Source: Cryptomeria japonica (Eukaryota > Streptophyta > Pinopsida > Cupressales > Cupressaceae). From it: 64,000 bases of DNA. The DNA lies in NCBI RefSeq assembly GCF_030272615.1, contig NC_081405.1, positions 474,516,008 to 474,580,007 on the forward strand, written 5' to 3'. Below are positions 56,855 through 64,000 of this stretch, piece by piece (the stretch's first letter is position 1; each line of letters opens with the position of its first letter). The notes below the pieces were generated by a model. That model made no database searches. It worked only from the letters and a program-made list of their open reading frames with translations, and was not told where the DNA came from. A program made the position numbers and the translations under genes.

Positions 56855-58823
56855 GCCAAAAAAAGAAGTGTTGATTACTATAATTACTCCCAGGAAAATA
56901 ACCTTATGGGAAACTCAGTGATGGGGACCCACACATATTCACTGAGTTACCTCCAGGATTTTAGAAGCCGACTCTTCATTCATTTGGGGGGAGAAAAGGG
57001 AAGAAAGAAACATGAAAGAAAAACTATTCTAAAGTGATGCGCTGAATTGATTTTAATGCAATAAGAGGCACAAAGAACTTCACATACATCCCATTCTGAG
57101 GCCTATTCAACAATATACATGCCCAAAACAATGATTAAGATATTTTCAATGTGTCCACTAGATAACAAGTGCTAAAACATAGTTTAATCAACATAATCTT
57201 AAGTATATATTTCTAAAGTTATGTCATAATTTTAAAGATGCACATAAAACCATTAAAGCATACTAAAAAACAATAATCATAGAGGTCGTAGGCACAATTT
57301 GATTATCCCCTCTTCATAAATATAATCACAACTTAAAGGCTCGACTCCTATCTAGAATACTTGTCTATATCTTTTAAAATAAAAGTTTTGAACCCTTTTC
57401 AAGGCAAAAATTGCTATTCTTATAGACCCAGAGCTGAGAAAAACAAAAAAAACCTCCCCAAAAGGCATCGATGGCACTTCGCCTTTGTGGCAACATGCAA
57501 ACACCTGCAAATGAAACTACTCTTGGCTTCTAGTGAAACTACATCCATTGTTCTATTATTCAGATCAAAAGAATCCCCATGATGATTCTCTTGCAACAAA
57601 CCCTTTTAAAATATCCAGAGTATAGTCCCTAAAAAACCGTTAGCAGGTAATCATGATGCAACTCTTGCTAATTGAAAATGTGAAACCCTTTGGACCATTG
57701 TTCCAGAAGACACGTGGCAACATGAGGGAAAGAGGGATGGGCACTGTAAACTGTAATATCATAGCCTCTCGAGGAGCTACCACATATCACGACGTCCTTT
57801 TTGGAACACCATGGGCCCCGCCCCTTCGGGTTCAGAAAAAAATGCCACGCGTCAAGAGCGCACAACTTATTAACAAGGTAAAGAAAGGGGCGCTAGGAAC
57901 ATGTGTCATACCAACACGTGGCAGATGCGAGCTAGCCTTTTCAAAACTGGGTGTGGATAAAGTCCACAACTTTTTGGTGACTTTTGGGGAAATCTTGCCT
58001 GCGAGATGTCGAGACCCAAAATTGCTAGTTTCAAGCCAGGCTTATGCATATGTAGGATAGAGCTGATCAAGGATCTGCTGCAAAGGGACCCAATCATCAT
58101 CCGAGAGCTGCTCCTGAGACTCGAGGATTTGATAACTTTGGTCAAGGCAGATAATTTCATGAAAGGGGAGGTCACCGAGATCATTATTAACCAACCCAAG
58201 CAAGGTATGGAGTTGGGCCAAAGGATGCAACAATTCTTCCACTTCAGTGGTTGTAGGGGAAGCACTTAGGATTTGAAGAAACATCTTCTCTTGTTGTTGT
58301 TTAATCAGATTCATAATTTTCTCAACTCTCAAAACTGAATCATCTAGGAGAAAAGGAGAGGGTAATCCAAGACACAAAATGCCCAAAATGTTCCCTGATG
58401 TGTGAGATTGAGGATTTGAGCATGACCAAAGTAGATGCGGCCTATGTTGCCGCTTTATGGCAATATATGAAATCATTAGCCTTCCTAGCCAACTACTTCT
58501 GATCGTTAATCTCCACAACCATCAAATCTTCCTTGGAAGTAGTATAGAACCACCTGATTAGTCTCTGATCCTCAGGGACTTTGGGTGCGATAAACTATGT
58601 GACATCATCAATGACACTACTTGCCTTAGCACATAAAGATTGAGCATCAACCAAGAATTTCAAGACCGACTACAAGAAAGGGCAGTATTGTTACACTTTC
58701 TCCCAGTATGAGATGTATAACTCTTGTATGAAAGTCCAGAGGGGTGACAAAAAGAACACCAACAGGTCTTGATAATGCAACGATCTCCTCCTCATTTTCT
58801 CGAATCTCTGCATACAACTCCCT

Positions 58824-61317
58824 TGTTGGTAACAATAATGAAGGAAAACTAAGAGGGGGGGGTGAATTAGTTTTCACCGGATCTACAAATTCAACCACAA
58901 ATACAAATTTGATAAACTGGAACAATAACAAAGATAAGAAAATTGACATCACAACACACAACACCAAGATCTTGACATGGAAATCCCAGTTAAGAGAAAA
59001 AACACGGTGGGAACCTATGCACAATAAGATGATACTCTGTAGTAGTATGTGTAAATATTACAATGGGGAATGCACATACATTTAGGCACACTTTCTAGAG
59101 CTCATTGCTCAAAAAATAATGACTCGAAAGTCTACAACCCTTAGGGAAGTCTCACTGACTTACAACAAGATTTGGACTACAATCCAGAAGGGATGAACTA
59201 CAATAATGACATCTGCAAATGCTTGATGATAGTTCCGGTTAAGCATAATTGTCTACTCTGCAACACCAATCTCTGCTCAATCACAATGTCGAAGGATGAA
59301 TCACTTGTTTGCACATACACCACTCTATGATAATACAGGCACAACCACGACACCCAAATTACATGACACTATCACCTATTTATACAATTCATCAACCTTG
59401 ACAACAAGGTTGGCTAAACCCTCAAGTCACAATTACAAAATTACATCACACGATGCAAAGATCGACCACCAAACCAATATAATGATATACATGAAATAAA
59501 ATGGACCTAATTCAAATCTCCAAACACGCAACACCACGGGAAATCATGCCAAGATCAATCGCAACATGGTACACCACCAGAAAAACCGCATAACACGAAG
59601 AACATCACCGGTTCAACAAAATCACCAAGAGCTCACACAACAATCAATATGGGTCACCAAAACAAATATGACACAATTAGGAAACACCAACAAGAACGTT
59701 ACAATCATCAGTAGCAGCTGCACCAACACCACTTATCAAATCATCATATGTCAACATCTGAAACTCAATAACACTCAAACATCAGTAACTGTCACAAATA
59801 AAGATAACTTGTAGAGAACCAAATCACGAATCATCTGCAATGAAGATACACAAGACCATTCCAAAAAATCTCCCAAAGACTCAGCTCAAGATCTGATCAC
59901 ATCGGAATATACAAGAGGAAATATTGAACTCTGCAAAGCACTAATCAGAAAAACAAACTACAAAACTGGATCATATGATATGATCAATTAAGCTTCCTGG
60001 ATCACCAAAACCAATACAAAAGAATATAATGACACTATAAATACTCCATACACCAAACCAATATGCAATCACCGGAGTAGGAATACATTGACATCAATGA
60101 CAACAACATATCCTAGTAACAACAATATCCAACAATCTCTTCCTTTGGTATTGATAGCAACATATGAATGTGAAAAAAAATCAATGTAAAGAAAGAAAAC
60201 ATCTTCAATAGACTCCTCCTAAGATCAAGTAGATAAAATAGTTTTTCACATGCTTCTCCCCCCCTTTGACAGTTTTGCCAAAGATCTCAAAATAGAAAAC
60301 CAAACTCACTCTCCCCCTTAGATAAACAAATCACGATTCTCTCCATCATAAACAGATAACCAATCCAACAGACTACTCTACCAAAGGAGCAACACCAACT
60401 CATCAATCTAGATAAAGAGATAAGATTGTGAAGTCTACCGGATTGATTCAACTCAATGCATCTAGTTCTCATCAGGAGGGGTGGATACCCCTAACTTGTC
60501 TCTTAAATAGACAAATGTATCTGCAGGCAAAGATAGTGAAAATATCAACAATTTGTTCCTCTGTAGACACATATTCTAGCTTCACTTCCTCTTCACTGAA
60601 TTTTTCTCTTGAGTAATGATATTTGATTGACACATGTTTAGTTTTTTAATGTTGCACTAGATTCTTTGACATATTAATAGCACTTGAATTATCACAATAT
60701 ATGACAATAGGCTCATCATAGATAACTCTGTTATTCTTCAACATTTGCTTCATTCAAACTACCCGAGTGCAGCTACCAACAACAACAATGTACTCAGCTT
60801 TAGCAGTAGATAAGAGCATTTAATCTTGTTTCTTACTAGCCCATGAAACCAATGTCATACCCAAAAAGAAAGCATCACTAGAGGTACTCTTCTGGTCATC
60901 AACATCATTAACCCAATCAACATCAGTGTAAGCACACAACATGAAATCATCATTCCTTAGATACCACAAACTATAATCCACAGTTCCCTTCAAGTATCTG
61001 AATATTCTCTTTACAACAATGACATGACTCTCTTTCGGATCAACTTGATATCTAGCAGTCATGCACACAACATGCATAATGTCTGACCTAGTCTAAGTAA
61101 GACATATTAGTCCACCAACCATAGAATTGTACAAACTCTGATTAGCTTTCAGAGATTCATTACTCTTAGACAATTTGTAGCTAGTCACCATAGGAGTTCC
61201 AACCGGTTTGGAGTCATCCAACCCAAACTTCTTCAACAATTCCTTCACATATTTAGTTTGAGATAATAAAAATACCTTTTCCAGTCTGTAAAATATACAA
61301 ACCGAAGAAAAATTCCA
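58824..61317 (-). mobile_element. 5'-truncated Ty1/copia element
   Basis: The 3' LTR is 58824-60134: on the minus strand it starts TGTTGGATATTG and ends ACCAACA. It follows a PPT (AAAGGAAGAGAT, 60146-60135). Upstream are a second G-rich purine tract (AAAGGGGGGGAGAAG near 60270-60256) and an RT/RNase H remnant. The element stops at about 61317 inside RT, and ORF1 copy 2 resumes at once. No 5' LTR, PBS or target duplication is seen, so the 5' part was lost by deletion or never inserted. Confidence 0.85.
60440..61315 (-). pseudogene. Ty1/copia RT C-terminus and RNase H remnant
   Basis: On the minus strand it reads EMEFFFGLYILQTGKG, then after a frame change YVKELLKKFGLDDSKPVGTP, LSKSNESLKANQSLYNSMVG, VDPKESHVIVVKRIFRYLKG, YSLWY, YTDVDWVNDVDDQKSTSSDAF and LVSWASKKQD. 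Further on it has TAKAEYIVVVGSCT, YDEPIVIYCDNSSAINMSKN and KLEYVSTEEQIVDIF. These are the last RT part and the RNase H of plant copia elements. The catalytic Asp of YTDVDW, the Glu of KAEYI and the Asp of YCDNSSA are kept. Stops at several places show decay. Confidence 0.88.
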
Positions 61318-62172
61318 TCTCACCTTTTTCCCTGACATAGATGCTTTGTGTTCCGATGTTATGACTCTTGTGCTCTTATTCCACAATTTTTCTTGTGTTT
61401 GGGCCAAGTCAATGTGCTCACTTTCTGAGATCCACTTTAAATCTCAAAGCTCATTCTCTAATTGGGCGTGTCTTATCTGCCATTCCTGTGTGACCTTTTC
61501 TCTTTCCTCTATTTCCCTAGAGAGGAGCGCTTGTGCCTCACCCAAGTCTTGGGAGAGCTTCTCTTTATCCTAAATTACATCCTATAGCTAGGTTTGGATC
61601 TAAGTTACACTTGAGGAGCTTTCCTGGAGCTGCAAGAATTCATGTTCTTTATCATGGAGTTGTTTTCTCAAATCCTCCTTTCCTACTTGTTCTACTTGTA
61701 ACTGGGAGGTCACTATGTTTAGTGCACTTTGCAGTTTCTCTTTTTCTGCCCTTTCTTTCTGAACATCGACCTGAAGGCGAGTTATCTCGACACTCCTAGC
61801 CTTCTCTTCCTTTTTCATATGATCAAATGTATCTTTAACTTGGCTCAATTCATTTGTGAGTTTCTCTAAGTGCCTACTCCTCTTGAGGAAATCCGATTAC
61901 TCAACATTTTGCGTCTCTTCCATCATTTCTACCTTGTCTTGTGGGTGAGCTCATTCCAAGTCTATGCCAACAACATGTATTGAATAGTCTGTTGGCTACA
62001 TTTCTCCCTATGTTTTGATGACGTTAGGAAACATAGTTGCGAACATCAAGTTATGGCTTTCTTCATTGAAATGCGTTTGGATGTTGAGTTGGACTGGCTT
62101 TTGAAAATCTTTTGGTTTCTGCTTTGTAACCCTTTGAGCTTGAGCCAACTTGGAAGAGTTCATCTGCCGTAT

Positions 62173-62949
62173 GAAAAAATTAGGAAGAATATCACAAACC
62201 CTATGTTTAGGTTAGAAAAATTAGGAGCAATTATTGAGGTGGGTAATATCTCCTTTACTTCTAGATTTACTTAACCAAAGAGGGTTTTCCTAAGGTTATA
62301 CAACAAATATCATTAAAAAAACTAAATATTAACTTAACATAAAATATATCCATTGCATAATGTACCCCTACATTGGTTGTCAATTCATGTCTATAGGATA
62401 GTTTGTAAACCCAAGGTCAAACACCTTGTTAGAGAATATTATCTACCACATAAATTTAAATGAATGTATTCAATAATAATCTCTTGTTATGCTATGTGGA
62501 TTCAGACATGGGAGTTGGAACACACTAGAAAAGATAAAATTAAAATTATGGTTACATTTATTTTTATTGAGTGTGACAAGATGATGGGAGAAAGAACCAA
62601 TAGCATATCAATGCCTTTATTTAGCTGGTAAGTAAAGTCTCTAAGTTTATACAAAACATGTAATAGAAGAAACCAAGGTGATATCTTAATCAAGATATCA
62701 CAAAAGACTAGGTCTTCAAAATGTACAAGTAAGTTAGGCTCTAGTCATATATTACAAAAAAAAGTGTAGATAGTTGTAGAATATTAAATTATTCTACTTA
62801 GCATGCTCATATATTTTCTTTATTTTTTGATAAGATGCCTTGAAATTTTTTTGTAAGGATTTTACAATCATTTGGCTAGACAACTAAAAAACACAATTTA
62901 GAAACACATACCATACATATTGAGACACTCAATTAGGTCCAATTATACT
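62173..62949. other. Unassigned AT-rich spacer
   Basis: I see no gene or domain here. The homology of ORF1 copy 2 to copy 1 ends at about 62172 and the right-edge LTR starts at 62950. Confidence 0.4.
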
Positions 62950-63965
62950 TGTAGACACTGAAAATTGTCCTATGTCTTCGACGACACATTTCACTAACCT
63001 TTTTAGTCTAAACTGAGTAAATAATTTTTATTTATTTAATTATTGTTCTTCTAAACCATTAATTAAATAATCTTTATTAGCTAATTAATATTTGTCATTA
63101 TCTCTTTCTAATCAATTAATCTTGATCTTAATCGATTAATCCTAACTATTCCTCTTCGATCGAATAATTCTATAATTATTTAATCCCTTTATTCTAAGCT
63201 AATTATTATTCTATGATTAAATAATTATTTTAAATTATTTAATTCCCTTTTCCATTTATTCTAATTAAATAAATTTATAATTTATTTAATTACCATGTGT
63301 GGGTGAAATAAATAAATATTATTTATTTATTTATGACCCCACTTAGCTCTTCCATCTTCCAATTTTCATTCCCACTTATCTCTTCCACTTGCTAATTTCT
63401 ATCTCCCTTATCTCTTCAACTTGCTAATCCTCCACTAGTCTTTTCCTCTATTTCATTTTGGCATATTTTTGTTAAAAATGAATATTTCACTTAACTCTTT
63501 TCATTTCTATTTCTTCCTCAACATTGGAAATGCGATTTCTTTTTTTAATTCTCACTTAACAAGTCATCTCATTTAATCTCATCCGTTGATTATTTTCAGT
63601 CCCAAGTAAATCTTAGCCATCCAATAAATTTCAAATTTTCTATAAATTGGACTCTTTTCTCATTCAATTTCAACCACACTTCGAGTATCCTTATGCTATC
63701 AATTTCAATTCCCTTTTGTCAACATCTTTCCATCAATTTCTTTCAATACACTTTCTTTGTAGGTGAGAGCCACATATATTTGAAGGAGAAAGAAGAACAA
63801 TGGAGGTCAATGGAGGAGACATCTATGTTTTTGATGGTTTGCATTTTTGATGTTTTATTTTCCATTCTTTTATTGATTGAATTAGGATTGGATTTCATTG
63901 CATTTTAGGTTTTGTGGTTGCCTCAATTTGTGCTTTTGATGTTTTATTCCAATTTCCTAGTTACA
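62950..63965 (+). mobile_element. Gypsy LTR (1,016 bp) at the right edge, plus strand
   Basis: It starts TGTAGACACTG and ends TAGTTACA. It is homologous to the minus-strand LTR at 42246-44246. A CTATAAATTGGAC TATA region lies at 63641-63653, and AATTAATTATTTAAT-rich U3 text before it. After it, TTGGTGAACTCGACGTG (from 63970) could be a primer-binding site; I cannot name the tRNA. If so it is a 5' LTR and the element runs out of the window. Confidence 0.75.
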
Positions 63966-64000
63966 TTTTTTGGTGAACTCGACGTGAAAATGCAAAATCT

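Larger units (their letters stand above)
56885..62172 (-). pseudogene. Decayed element ORF1 region, copy 2, split by a copia element
   Basis: The homology to copy 1 starts at ACTCCCAGGAAAA (56886) and runs to 58823, then resumes at about 61318 and ends near 62172. The open parts are a coiled coil at 61848-61600 (VDVQKERAEKEKLQSALN, GKEDLRKQLHDKEHEFLQLQ) and 58518-58042 (VLRVEKIMNLIKQQQEKM, LGLVNNDLGDLPFHEIICLD, LQQILDQLYPTYA). It lies just upstream of gag (56854) on the same strand, where Ogre-type elements keep ORF1. The function is unknown. Fewer stops are seen than in copy 1, so this copy is better preserved. Confidence 0.6.

Noticed and set aside
57653-58060. 135-codon plus-strand frame
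   Set aside because: It is antisense to the ORF1 region copy 2 and is not preserved in copy 1.

Overview
The window is nuclear DNA from a seed plant. A conifer is the best guess, from memory of similar copia LTRs and large repeat-associated ORFs and from the extreme load of old, nested, long LTR elements; no marker in the sequence proves it. Only one gene looks like an intact host gene: a five-exon root-type plastid ferredoxin-NADP+ reductase (FNR) on the minus strand at 33909-35542. Almost everything else readable is transposable-element sequence, mostly inactive through stops, frameshifts, deletions and nested insertions.

Left part (1-19.8 kb). Related LTR-like/promoter segments occur at about 2985-4380 (+), 4900-6035 (-) and 16940-18600 (+), each with an AACCCTAATTAGGGTT-like palindrome about 65 bp upstream of a TATA motif. 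The minus-strand segment follows a long unknown ORF (9206 to 6036, readable through four in-frame stops). Upstream of that ORF lies an array of ~43-bp hairpins about 174 bp apart (10162-11597) and a leader with a CCCCAT/ATGGGG stem-loop (about 12012). A second, head-to-head copy has the same leader hairpin (14825), the same hairpin array in opposite orientation (15191-16856) and the same LTR-like end, but no ORF. A GC-rich ~75-bp minisatellite lies between them. This architecture is the best candidate for an undescribed element family. A 2,010-bp element (970-2979, TSD CACAA) interrupts the first LTR-like segment.

19.8-29.6 kb. A complete Ty3/gypsy-type element on the minus strand (19828-26699, TSD TTTGT, initiator-Met PBS, PPT) keeps gag and a broken protease but has lost RT-RH-IN; an open 279-codon frame occupies that place. 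A copia-type solo LTR (23581-25058, TSD AATTC) sits in its gag. To the right is a broken hAT transposase gene (BED, DUF659, dimerisation region), itself interrupted by a perfect 334-bp TRIM (27594-27927, TSD TGATC) whose 135-bp LTRs carry a tRNA-like sequence with Pol III A and B boxes.

29.6-37.5 kb. A probable solo LTR with an (AT)n tract and three ~110-bp repeats (29981-31713), then the FNR gene and AT-rich flanks.

37.5-64 kb. Layered Ty3/gypsy and copia remains: an integrase scrap; two copies of a decayed coiled-coil ORF1 region (37866-42245 and 56885-62172, the second split by a 5'-truncated copia element); a gypsy 3' LTR (42246-44246) with a nested copia solo LTR; a 2.7-kb copia-type solo LTR (44875-47576, TSD ATACG); a gypsy integrase (48846-49665); an antisense coding remnant (49690-50567); a long gypsy gag-PR-aRNH-RT-RH-IN polyprotein remnant (56854 to 50852); and a plus-strand LTR at the right edge (62950-63965). 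Four copia LTRs share a covarying stem around a C7-8 loop near their 3' ends, which suggests a conserved RNA element.
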